This document shows, in pieces, positions 31,687 through 40,028 of a stretch of DNA of 64,000 nt. The DNA is from Bacteroidota bacterium (GTDB lineage Bacteria > Bacteroidota > Bacteroidia > Palsa-948). The first letter of the stretch is position 1, and each line of letters begins with the position of its first letter. The DNA is taken from positions 1 through 64,000 of the forward strand of contig JACQAL010000076.1 of assembly GCA_016195025.1 (NCBI GenBank), in the 5' to 3' direction. The notes below the pieces were generated by a model. It searched no databases. It worked only from the letters and a program-made list of their open reading frames with translations, and was not told where the DNA came from. Made by a program: the position numbers and the translations under genes.

Positions 31687-32421
31687 CTATTCAACAACTA
31701 TCCTGAACCGCAAATCACGCCTCGCCTGCAAGCAATACGGCACCACAATCGAAGCATCCACCACCAGCGTTTCAATATTTTTCAACTCGCAAATAGAATT
31801 CGGAAACCCAAGCATCGCACCGCTCCCCGCCACATTCAATTCAACCAGATGAGAAAGTTTCCCAACCTCCTCCGGCAGTTGCTTCAGCCGGTTTCGCCCT
31901 ATAATAAGGAAACGAAGTTCCGAAAGATTCCCCAGCGAAGCAGGCAATGAGGTGAGATGATTCCGCCCAACCGAAAGCGTCACTAATGAATTATCATTCC
32001 CCAGTTCCGCAGGCAGTTCAGATAAATTATTCCCATCCAGCGTCAGCGTTTCAAGCACCCGCAACTCGCCCATCTCCTTCGGAAGTTCTTCCAGTTCGTT
32101 GTACGAAACATTCAGATGCTTCAGTTTTTCCAGATAACCGATTTCCGCAGGAAGTTTTTTCAACTTGTTCCCGCTCAGCGAAAGCACCTCAAGGTTTCCA
32201 AGTTTCCCAATCTCCTTCGGAAGCGAATCCAGCCCGCACTTATAAATCTTCAACTCCCTCAGGTTTTTCAACTTCCCTATCTCAGGCGGAAGCGAATGCA
32301 TTTTGCACCGGCTGATTGTAAGTTTAGTCGCCTCATTCGGATGCGCAAGCGCCTTATCTAAATTTTTACACGTGGAACACGAGAGAAACAAAAACAAAAA
32401 TGCAATAACACCGCTCTGCAT
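31687..32421 (-). CDS. Leucine-rich-repeat lipoprotein
   Basis: The 244-residue protein has a short lipoprotein signal (IAFLFLFLSC, lipidation at Cys15). It has about seven LRR units of the 23-residue bacterial type, for example LPKEIGKLGNLEVLSLSGNK and LPAEIGYLEKLKHLNVSYNE. LRR proteins bind other proteins; this one should be attached to a membrane facing the periplasm or exterior. It is downstream of mksB on the same strand with a 100-bp gap. TATCTTTT, close to the -7 consensus, lies about 15 bases upstream of its start, so it probably has its own promoter. Confidence 0.88.
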   Translation of the reverse strand: MQSGVIAFLFLFLSCSTCKNLDKALAHPNEATKLTISRCKMHSLPPEIGKLKNLRELKIYKCGLDSLPKEIGKLGNLEVLSLSGNKLKKLPAEIGYLEKLKHLNVSYNELEELPKEMGELRVLETLTLDGNNLSELPAELGNDNSLVTLSVGRNHLTSLPASLGNLSELRFLIIGRNRLKQLPEEVGKLSHLVELNVAGSGAMLGFPNSICELKNIETLVVDASIVVPYCLQARRDLRFRIVVE

Positions 32422-32521
32422 TATTGCATTTAAAAGATAGTTGTCTGTTTTGATTGGTATATTGGTATGAATTAGTATTTAGTAGGGTTCATCTTTGTAA
32501 TCATTTTCAGATTTCTGTTCA

Positions 32522-35500
32522 TCATTTCACCGCATCATTCCCTTCCGCATTCTCATCCTTCTTTTCCTCCTCAGTTTTTCCCTCTCCGCTCAATCCCAAA
32601 AACTCTTCCTTCCGCTCTTCTTGAAGTTCATCAGATATTTTTGGAAGTTCAGGAACCTCACCTTTCACTTCTTCTACAATAATTTGAGTTGAAGCTTCAG
32701 CATCCATCTCCGCTTCCACAATTGTCTCCGCATCACCAATCGCATCGCTCACAGAAATATTTTCTTCATTTGACTCTTCTGGAATAATTGTAACTGCTCC
32801 GGAAATAATCTCTCCCCCTTCGGGGGAGTCGGAGGGGGCCGGAGAAACAGTCAGCATTTCCTTCGCCTCAATTTTTCCTCCGCTCATATATTCTTCCAGT
32901 TTTTGTTTGCCCATCCGCGTGCGGAAGAAACTCATCGGAGTGTAGTTTATATTTTTATCCTTCCCGCGAATCAGCATATGCAGATACCACTCGCTTTCAC
33001 TGTACGAGCCGAACGGTTTTGGCGTCATCGTCAGCAACTGATAGCCGAACATCTTTGCAATCTCCGGGAACAAACCAAAATTTGTATCATCAATGTTCGA
33101 CAACTCTTCAATGATGATAAACCTTACACCCGCGCGGTTCTTATCCCGCTGAATCACCGACATTCTTCCAATGCACAAAAGCGCAAGAGCCGTGTACGCC
33201 TCGCCCCCCGAGCCCGGATAGCGCGCGCCAAGTTCATCGTACAATCCCACGCGCAGTTCAAAATAAAATTTCGGGTCCAGCAAATCAGAAATCTCGCAAT
33301 CGCCTACTTCGCTCAGCGTCTTCGCTATGGTAAGAATCAACTTCTCTGGCGAAACTTCCGCCTCGGAGTCAGCCGTAATGAAAAGTTTTGCCGACAACCG
33401 CTGATGCTTCGCGTGCTCGCGCATCCTGCGAATCCAATCAATCGTAATGTCGCGCCTGTCATTAAAGTCCACCTGAAAATTATACACCCCGCTTATTCTG
33501 TTTTCCTTGAAGAAGAAGTTCAATTCGGTAATCAGTTTTCGAAAAGCAGTGTATTGCGTCTCCACTTTCTTGAACACATCGAGAATAATCGTCAGTTGCA
33601 GGTCGCCAAACTTCTTCAACTCTTCATTCAGCCGCTCAAGTTCCGGACCAAGTCCCTCCAGTCCTAATTTTCCGCAGAGAATATTTACCAGCGTGCGGAA
33701 ATTATATTTATCCATCACCAACTCAGGATTTCTATTTCCCTTCGTCTCCTCAAATGTTTCCGCCACGCGCGTAAATTCCTCGTGATACAATTCTAAAAGT
33801 TCCTCGCTCTTCTTCTCCAGCCGCTCAATAATAGTTTCATTCAGTTCAATCGTAATCAGATTCGCCTCAAACACAATTCCTGTTTCCCCTTCCAGAATTT
33901 GTTTCTTCTCATTGAAAACAGCAAGCGCTTCTTCCATCTGTTGTTTGTAAACGGGCTCGCTGCTTCTGAATCCGCGCAGTTCACCTTCAGCAGCAATTAT
34001 ATATTTCTCCGAAAATATCTTCTGCTCGTTCTGTGTTCTTATTTTTGCTTCGTATGAAATTTTATTTTCATCGAGCAGTTCAATTTCTTTTTTCGAATGG
34101 TCTTCGGCAACTGCTTCCAAATCCATACTGCTTTCCAATCGCAACTTGGTAAATTCATATTCGCACGAATCAAGCCCTTGCTTTGCCGAATTCATTTTGT
34201 TGCGTATGTCCGATTGCTTCTTCGCAAGTTCAATGGCTTCATTATCGAGCGAAGAAAATTCCGTTTGAAGCGTTTCGAGTTTCTGTAAATCATTCCAATG
34301 CTCCTTAAGGAGAGCAATTTTTTCTTCGTTCAGCGAATTATCAATCGCATAATTCTCGATTGACTTCTTCTTCCTATATATATCAGAAAGTTCCTGGTTG
34401 AAACCAATCGCTGTAAGTTCATCCGACAAACGCTGAATCGCGTTCAACTCCTCATGCGCTTCTTCAAGTTCCGTCTTAATCGCCTTAGTATCCTTTTCAA
34501 GAACAGTTTTCAGGTTCTTTGTGTTCGTGAAGCGCTGCTTCTTTATAATAGGAACAAACTCGCGCAGTTCACCAAACGCAATCCATATCCCATCTTCATC
34601 CTTTTCAAATGAACTTAAAAGCGCGGAAGGATTTTTTATATATCGCGTTCCCGTTTCAACCTGTTCGGGTTTTGAAACAGGCAGTTCTTTCAGATACATT
34701 AAAACTGTTTCCTGTTCTTTTGTGAGCGGTTTGTTGTGTTGAATCGCCCAGTGGAAAAAAGAATCATCTCGTGTTCCTTCAAAAAGTTCAACCAGCGTTT
34801 CAAGTTCCTCAATTTGCTGAGGAAGTTCACTTAGTTTTTCATTATAATGTTTCGAAGCCGTCTGATAATCTTCCTTCGCCCATTCCGAAGTTTCAAAATC
34901 AGAAAAAGAATAAAGAGAAAGAATTTTATTCAGGTTATTCTTCTTCTCACGAAACGATTCCTGCTCCTTGAACTTCTTTTCAATCTTTTCAATGCTCTTA
35001 TATTCTTCCGCAATCGGAGCAAGCGAAGAGAGAAGATTAATCTTATCGCGAAGAATTCCCGCTTCTTCCTGTCGTTTTCGGATTGTTTCATCGCTGAAGT
35101 CCTTCAGAAGCGTTTCATATTTCCCTCGCATCAACTGGCAAACCTTCTGCAGGTTTGTATAGCAGTGAAAAAGTTCTTCAGTGGTTTTCTCCAGTTCATT
35201 TTTCTGGCGAAGTAAATTCTTTGTGGAAGTTTCAATCTGCTTTGTATTGTTCTCGTGCCGGTTTAATGCATCCTGATAACGGTTATGCGTGAACGTTGCA
35301 TTCGATTTCAGAAACTCTTCGCGCGCCTGCGTGCTCTTGCGGTGAGTTTCGAGCAGCGCCAACAATTTTTTTTGCTTCTGCTGAAGTTCCTGCGTGTGAA
35401 AATAATTTTCTCTATACTGTTTAATCAAACTATGCAGTTGGTCTTTCTGCTCTTCAAACGTACGCTTGATTTCTTCGTTGTCTTCAAATAAAAAGTTCTG

Positions 35501-36169
35501 CAAACTTTTCGAATTAGTAATGTCTAAAGATTTCGCTCGCGCGAAACTTTGAATCACTTTCGCATATGTTTTCAGATTATCCGGCTTCGTCAGATTCACA
35601 GGCAGAATATTATTCTTGTACATCAAATCATAGTACTTCATAATTCCTTCCGTCTGGAAAAAATCTTTCATAAACAATCCGTGCTTCTCCTTAAAATGTT
35701 TCGCAAGTTCACGCAAATCGAAAATAGTTTTGTTATCAGCGAGAAAATCTTCCGGATGAAGCGGACGACTGAATGGAACTAATCCTCCGCCTTCAAAATT
35801 ATTTCCCGCCTGCACGATGAACGGGCGCACGGGAATGCGCGGAGTTTTTGAAATGTAAACTCCGATGGTTAGAAACTGTCCTTGCTTGCGCTCAATATTC
35901 AGAAACGCATACGCATACTGAATATATTCTTTGTTGAGCGGAATTCCTTCCACCCGCCTTTCGTCTTTGCCGATTCCTTCAGTGCCCGGCTTCCACATAT
36001 CGCGTCTCGGCACAATCACGAGCTGCATCAAATCCGCGATGATGGATTTTCCAAGCCCGTTTCCTCCTGTGAAATCCGTGCGCACAGGATGAAAAAGATA
36101 TTCGGAGTTGTAGTGCTGCCTCACACCCACGGTGCAGAGCGAATAAATTCTGGGGAATGTTGTTGCCAT
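32522..36169 (-). CDS. mksB: SMC-like ATPase of an MksBEF/Wadjet-type complex (MksB/JetC)
   Basis: This 1,215-residue protein has the SMC/MukB layout. The N-terminal Walker A loop is GGNGLGKS (residues 35-42), after HPVRTDFT. Long coiled-coil regions surround a central globular hinge around residues 470-560. The C-terminal ATPase half has the signature motif SGGEAYTALALL and Walker B FIIIEELSNID. Such proteins dimerise and extrude DNA loops with a kleisin (MksF) and MksE. In Walker B the usual aspartate is a glutamate (IIIEE). A 100-residue acidic, low-complexity tail follows the ATPase domain and contains an in-frame palindrome (APSDSPEGGE; 32813-32827). It is 14 bp downstream of mksE. A JetD-like nuclease, needed by Wadjet defence systems, is not present in the window. 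Confidence 0.72.
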   Translation of the reverse strand: MATTFPRIYSLCTVGVRQHYNSEYLFHPVRTDFTGGNGLGKSIIADLMQLVIVPRRDMWKPGTEGIGKDERRVEGIPLNKEYIQYAYAFLNIERKQGQFLTIGVYISKTPRIPVRPFIVQAGNNFEGGGLVPFSRPLHPEDFLADNKTIFDLRELAKHFKEKHGLFMKDFFQTEGIMKYYDLMYKNNILPVNLTKPDNLKTYAKVIQSFARAKSLDITNSKSLQNFLFEDNEEIKRTFEEQKDQLHSLIKQYRENYFHTQELQQKQKKLLALLETHRKSTQAREEFLKSNATFTHNRYQDALNRHENNTKQIETSTKNLLRQKNELEKTTEELFHCYTNLQKVCQLMRGKYETLLKDFSDETIRKRQEEAGILRDKINLLSSLAPIAEEYKSIEKIEKKFKEQESFREKKNNLNKILSLYSFSDFETSEWAKEDYQTASKHYNEKLSELPQQIEELETLVELFEGTRDDSFFHWAIQHNKPLTKEQETVLMYLKELPVSKPEQVETGTRYIKNPSALLSSFEKDEDGIWIAFGELREFVPIIKKQRFTNTKNLKTVLEKDTKAIKTELEEAHEELNAIQRLSDELTAIGFNQELSDIYRKKKSIENYAIDNSLNEEKIALLKEHWNDLQKLETLQTEFSSLDNEAIELAKKQSDIRNKMNSAKQGLDSCEYEFTKLRLESSMDLEAVAEDHSKKEIELLDENKISYEAKIRTQNEQKIFSEKYIIAAEGELRGFRSSEPVYKQQMEEALAVFNEKKQILEGETGIVFEANLITIELNETIIERLEKKSEELLELYHEEFTRVAETFEETKGNRNPELVMDKYNFRTLVNILCGKLGLEGLGPELERLNEELKKFGDLQLTIILDVFKKVETQYTAFRKLITELNFFFKENRISGVYNFQVDFNDRRDITIDWIRRMREHAKHQRLSAKLFITADSEAEVSPEKLILTIAKTLSEVGDCEISDLLDPKFYFELRVGLYDELGARYPGSGGEAYTALALLCIGRMSVIQRDKNRAGVRFIIIEELSNIDDTNFGLFPEIAKMFGYQLLTMTPKPFGSYSESEWYLHMLIRGKDKNINYTPMSFFRTRMGKQKLEEYMSGGKIEAKEMLTVSPAPSDSPEGGEIISGAVTIIPEESNEENISVSDAIGDAETIVEAEMDAEASTQIIVEEVKGEVPELPKISDELQEERKEEFLGLSGEGKTEEEKKDENAEGNDAVK
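32813..32827 (-). repeat. Palindromic element in the mksB tail
   Basis: TCCCCC-TTC-GGGGGA followed by GTCGGAGGGGGCC is the same class as the palindromes at 15397 and about 57103. It is translated as APSDSPEGGE in the acidic C-terminal tail, outside the conserved domain. Confidence 0.7.
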
Positions 36170-36183
36170 AATTATTTTCTCAG

Positions 36184-36876
36184 TTATGCTGGTAAATTAT
36201 TATCTAAATATTCTGTTAAGAGTTCCACGTTATTAATTTCCGTCTGGTAAAGTTTTGCAATGCGGTCGATGCTCGGCATAATTTCAAAATGAAGTTCTTC
36301 ATAACTTATCCAGCGAATCCATCCCATTCGTTCGCAAACTTGCAGTGTGCGCTCGATTTTTTTTCGCACATCTTCTTTTTCCTGCGGAGTGTAATTGCGT
36401 TTTGCATCTCCGTATAAAAGTTTTTGCCAGAGTTCTTTGTTCTCGCCTTCTTCAATGATGTAAAGCAGTTCGTCCCATTTTACTTCTTTGTTCTCGAAAA
36501 ATTTTTCTTTGTAAAGATTCAACAGGAGAATTGCAAAAATCACAAGGCGGTCATCGAGCGCGTAAGTTCTGTCATAGCCAAATTTTCCTTTGTTGCCTTC
36601 TTCCGGAAAATCCAAAAAGAAATATGCTTCGCGGTCGTTGTATTCTTTTTTCAAAATCATTCCCAGAAGTTCGGAGTAATAGCGCGCAAGACCCTTGTCG
36701 AAATAATCATTCACAAAATCCCACAACTTGAAATCATTTCCGAAATTCTGAATGTGTTTTCCGCTTCTTAGGGCGAAATCGGTGTCGGCAAAAAATTTTC
36801 TCGCCCGCTCCGAATTCAGAAATTCATAGGTGTAGTTGTATTCGTAGTTGTCGGTTGTTGCTACTTGTTCATCCAT
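36184..36876 (-). CDS. mksE: MksE/JetB-like condensin accessory subunit
   Basis: The 230-residue protein lies between the mksF-like and mksB-like genes, the position of MksE (JetB). It has winged-helix-like helical stretches (LRSGKHIQNFGNDFKLWDFV, DKGLARYYSELLGMILKKEY) and ends with GWIRWISYEELHFEIMPSID before a short C-terminal helix. KITE-type subunits such as MukE and MksE bind the kleisin and DNA. Two bases separate it from mksF. The call rests mainly on position, length and the winged-helix look. Confidence 0.65.
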   Translation of the reverse strand: MDEQVATTDNYEYNYTYEFLNSERARKFFADTDFALRSGKHIQNFGNDFKLWDFVNDYFDKGLARYYSELLGMILKKEYNDREAYFFLDFPEEGNKGKFGYDRTYALDDRLVIFAILLLNLYKEKFFENKEVKWDELLYIIEEGENKELWQKLLYGDAKRNYTPQEKEDVRKKIERTLQVCERMGWIRWISYEELHFEIMPSIDRIAKLYQTEINNVELLTEYLDNNLPA

Positions 36877-36878
36877 AT

Positions 36879-38252
36879 TTATTGTTCTTTATTTTGATTT
36901 TGTTCCTGTGGTGTAATTTTAAATTTCCAAATTGCTACGTTTGAACTCAGCGGCATTATAAGTTTCTTCTCGATTTCGATTTGAACATCTTCGCGGTTTT
37001 TATATTCGTCAATCAGCCCGAAGCAAACATCAATCGGCACTTCGAGGTTTTGTTCCTTGTCAATAATTTTATTCATCCACTGTTCGAAAATCACCTGGCG
37101 GCCAAGTTCAATTTCTCCGCGCAGGTTTTCCAGCCACTTGATTGTATTTTCCTGTCTTGCGAGTTGTTTCATTTTTTCCTGTTCAGTTAATCGCTTGTAT
37201 TCTTCGTCTTCCTGGTAAAACGGTGATTCCATTTTATGATACTCCGCAAAATCAACCATCGGCACAAACCAGAATTTATCGCGGTGATATGGAATTTCTT
37301 TTTTGTGAATGCTCGAAGGAAGAACAACTTTTTGTTTTCCATCGGGAGTTTCAACCAACTTGCTTCCTTTCAGAAGTAGTAGTAAAAATTTTTCTATGCG
37401 AAGTTTGTATTGCTGCTTATAGCGAAGATTATCATAGAGAGATTTTAACCGCGTGCGCGCTTGCTGGATTTTATCATTGATGCTCAGTACGCGGCTGTCA
37501 ATGTTCTCGAAGAAAGATATTACTTCGTTGTAAATCCTGTCATACTGCTCCCATTCCTCGCGGGAATTTTTAAAAGTGAGTTCAGCATTTTTTATTTTAT
37601 CAATCACATCCTGTTTGAAGTTGAGCGCCTGCGTGATGCCTTCGATTTGTTTTCCGAGTTGCTCGAAGATGATGAGGAACTGCGAGATCATTTCTTTCGG
37701 GTTCTCCACATTCGGCTTCAGCAAAACTCTGAGTTCAGAAACTTTTTTGTCTACGAAGCGCTGGAGATTATCCGTGTGCGCCATAATAAATTTCTTCGAA
37801 GCATTGTAGTGATGCGCATACCAATAATTGAAGTTGTCAATGTTGGTCACGTCATCTTCCTGCACGGGAAGCGTGCGCCTGAAAGTGTGAACGAGTTCAA
37901 GATTTTCATAGTTGGGAGAAACTTCGTTCAGTAAAAGTTTTGTAAAATCTTTTGCAAACACAGTGAGCTCATAGCGGTATTCTTCTCCAAGTTTGAGCGT
38001 AGTGTAAAAATGCTGGCTGAGGCGTTTCGAAATATTTTCTTTCTGAATTCCGCGTTCGCGTTTTAACATTGCCGTGACTTCATCCACTGCATCTTCAAAA
38101 TCTTTCTGCGAAAAAATTTCGTCTATCTCCTTGTTTTCAATTTTTGCCTGAAGATTGAGCAGAAGAAAAATAGTTTCCACATCGCGCGGAATCAGGTAAT
38201 CGAAATCACCCGCAATGGTTTCAAAAAGTTTTTCTTTATCTGTTTGTGTCAT
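36879..38252 (-). CDS. mksF: MksF/JetA-like kleisin subunit
   Basis: From the ATG at 38252 the protein has 457 residues: an N-terminal helical domain (DKEKLFETIAGDFDYLIPRD), a winged-helix-like part, a long middle coiled coil (AELTFKNSREEWEQYDRIYN to RLKSLYDNLRYKQQYKLRIE) and a C-terminal domain that may bind the SMC head. Kleisins of the MukF/MksF type bridge the SMC dimer and bind MksE. The start overlaps the dapF stop as ATGA, so translation is coupled to dapF. The alternative upstream start (38300) lies inside dapF and is not needed. Confidence 0.65.
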   Translation of the reverse strand: MTQTDKEKLFETIAGDFDYLIPRDVETIFLLLNLQAKIENKEIDEIFSQKDFEDAVDEVTAMLKRERGIQKENISKRLSQHFYTTLKLGEEYRYELTVFAKDFTKLLLNEVSPNYENLELVHTFRRTLPVQEDDVTNIDNFNYWYAHHYNASKKFIMAHTDNLQRFVDKKVSELRVLLKPNVENPKEMISQFLIIFEQLGKQIEGITQALNFKQDVIDKIKNAELTFKNSREEWEQYDRIYNEVISFFENIDSRVLSINDKIQQARTRLKSLYDNLRYKQQYKLRIEKFLLLLLKGSKLVETPDGKQKVVLPSSIHKKEIPYHRDKFWFVPMVDFAEYHKMESPFYQEDEEYKRLTEQEKMKQLARQENTIKWLENLRGEIELGRQVIFEQWMNKIIDKEQNLEVPIDVCFGLIDEYKNREDVQIEIEKKLIMPLSSNVAIWKFKITPQEQNQNKEQ

Positions 38253-39031
38253 ATTTTTATTTCGCCTTTGAAAACAAATGTTGCCGGGCCTTCGAGCCAA
38301 ATATCGTTGAATGAATTGCCATTTCCTCTATGAAAACGCACGGTTAATTCACCGCCCAATGTTGATATCTTGCAGTGGTTTTCCGCTGTAGAAATTCCTT
38401 TGACTGCAGACGCGAGAGCAGTCGCAGTCACTCCCGTTCCACAGGAGAGAGTTTCATCTTCCACACCGCGCTCGTACGTGCGCACGAAAATGCTTTTTCC
38501 ATTTTTCTCCGCGAAGTTTATGTTCACACCTTCTTTGCTGAACCTCTCGCTGTAACGAATTCTTTTTGCTTCGGAAATTATTTCTGCGCTCTTGACTCCT
38601 TCAGTAAATTTTACATAGTGCGGAGAGCCGGTATTCAGCAAATAATAATTTTCATCCTCTTCAATATTTTTTACATCGCGCATTTTTATACCGATAATGT
38701 CCCCTTTAATTTTTGCTTCGTGAATTCCATCTGTAGCAATAAAAGTTGTTTCAGACTTTTTAATTACTTTCAGTTCTTTCGCAAACACCACAATGCAACG
38801 GCTTCCGTTTCCGCAGAAGGAACTTTCGTTGCCATCGGAATTGAAATAAACCATTTCGAAATCGAATCCCTTTTTATTCTGAAGCAACATCAAACCATCC
38901 GCGCCAATTCCAAATCTTCTATGGCATAAATGCGCAATCTTCTTTGTGTTCAATTTCACTTTCAACTTGCGATTGTCAATGATGATGAAATCATTCCCTG
39001 TACCGTGATATTTATAAAATTCAAATTTCAT
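38249..39031 (-). CDS. dapF: Diaminopimelate epimerase
   Basis: DapF interconverts LL- and meso-diaminopimelate for lysine and peptidoglycan synthesis, using two cysteines. The 260-residue protein shows KYHGTGNDFIIIDNR, the first catalytic cysteine in SSFCGNGSRCIV and the second in LSCGTGVTATA, with the family's length. It overlaps the upstream gene by 4 bp and the downstream mksF start by 4 bp. This overlap chain makes one operon likely: TM protein, dapF, mksF, mksE, mksB. Confidence 0.95.
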   Translation of the reverse strand: MKFEFYKYHGTGNDFIIIDNRKLKVKLNTKKIAHLCHRRFGIGADGLMLLQNKKGFDFEMVYFNSDGNESSFCGNGSRCIVVFAKELKVIKKSETTFIATDGIHEAKIKGDIIGIKMRDVKNIEEDENYYLLNTGSPHYVKFTEGVKSAEIISEAKRIRYSERFSKEGVNINFAEKNGKSIFVRTYERGVEDETLSCGTGVTATALASAVKGISTAENHCKISTLGGELTVRFHRGNGNSFNDIWLEGPATFVFKGEIKI

Positions 39032-39750
39032 TTCAGTTTCGCAATTACAGAAGCGTCTGTTACTTTTTCAAATTGCTTGAACTCGTCTGTAAAATATAAT
39101 TTATAAAAATTTTGGTTATGTTTCATATAGACATTTTCTTCCAGATGAAAAAGTTTTATGTTTTCATCCGAATTTATTCCGTACAAAACAATTTTGTTTT
39201 TTGTCATCTTATATCCCTTGTAATTAATCGGTGATTGCCAGAATTCTACTTTCAACGATGAAGCGCTCTTCGTATTTTTTATTCCGCTCACTTTTTCCAG
39301 AAGAGAATCCGAAGGATTGCTTTCTTCATTTTGCAGGTTCACTACCTGAAAATTTTTTGTGCCAAGCAATTCATCCTTTCTAACTATGAAATTTTCTGAA
39401 GTGTTTTCATTCTGAACAATCGCAGAAGAATCTTTTAGGAGAGAATCCGCCTCAGCCATCACTCGTTTGATGGGAACTTCGCGGGAATATTTTTGCGCCA
39501 GCAGTTCGGCAGAGTTCATAGAATTTTTTCCGGTGTCTTTTCCAATGTATTTTTTTATGTCCGTTTTATTTTTTTTCTCTTCAGTTATGTTTGGTTGCTG
39601 CTGAATGATGATGGTGTCTTTTTTCGATGAACTGAAAACATTCACTTTTTTCAGAATGTCATCCATTTTGAAAATAAAGAACCCGGCACCTGCCAGCAAT
39701 CCCAAAACGAGTCCTAAAAAGAACAATAATGACTTATTTGAAGCCGACAT
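39028..39750 (-). CDS. Single-pass membrane protein of unknown function
   Basis: The 240-residue protein has one N-terminal transmembrane helix (LLFFLGLVLGLLAGAGFFIF), then a Ser/Lys/Asn-rich extracytoplasmic linker. A C-terminal part follows (SLKVEFWQSPINYKGYKMTK, IVLYGINSDENIKLFHLEEN, YMKHNQNFYKLYFTDEF) that may be a small beta domain. I recognise no family. It is the first gene of the dapF-mksFEB transcript and overlaps dapF by 4 bp. Confidence 0.65.
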   Translation of the reverse strand: MSASNKSLLFFLGLVLGLLAGAGFFIFKMDDILKKVNVFSSSKKDTIIIQQQPNITEEKKNKTDIKKYIGKDTGKNSMNSAELLAQKYSREVPIKRVMAEADSLLKDSSAIVQNENTSENFIVRKDELLGTKNFQVVNLQNEESNPSDSLLEKVSGIKNTKSASSLKVEFWQSPINYKGYKMTKNKIVLYGINSDENIKLFHLEENVYMKHNQNFYKLYFTDEFKQFEKVTDASVIAKLK

Positions 39751-39835
39751 TTTGACAATCTTTTCCGCCTGAAAATTCTATAGCAAATCAGATTTCCGCA
39801 AAGTTATTTTAATAGAACTCTTAAATCAAAGGTTT

Positions 39836-39849
39836 TTAACATATGTTAA
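39836..39849. promoter_or_regulatory. 14-bp palindrome TTAACATATGTTAA
   Basis: This perfect palindrome lies in the 278-bp divergent gap between the TM-protein gene and htrA, about 180 bp before the htrA start. Such a site could be an operator for a dimeric regulator of either gene. A promoter-like AATCTTTG lies closer to htrA at about 39976-39983. No other feature is seen in the gap. Confidence 0.4.
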
Positions 39850-40028
39850 CAAAAGAATTCGAAAAGAATTTCTTAGATTCACAAATGAAATCCCCTAGGA
39901 GAAATTGAATTGCCAAAAACTGCCTTGTTCTATTAAAAAATGTTAAACTTCTTGCCTAAATAAAACTTTGGCAGAATCTTTGCGTTATCAATGCGACAAT
40001 ACAAAACAAAAACTAAAAACACATAAAT

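Noticed and set aside
32522-38252. Complete Wadjet defence system
   Set aside because: No JetD nuclease gene is adjacent and the operon is coupled to dapF, so only an MksBEF-type call is supported.
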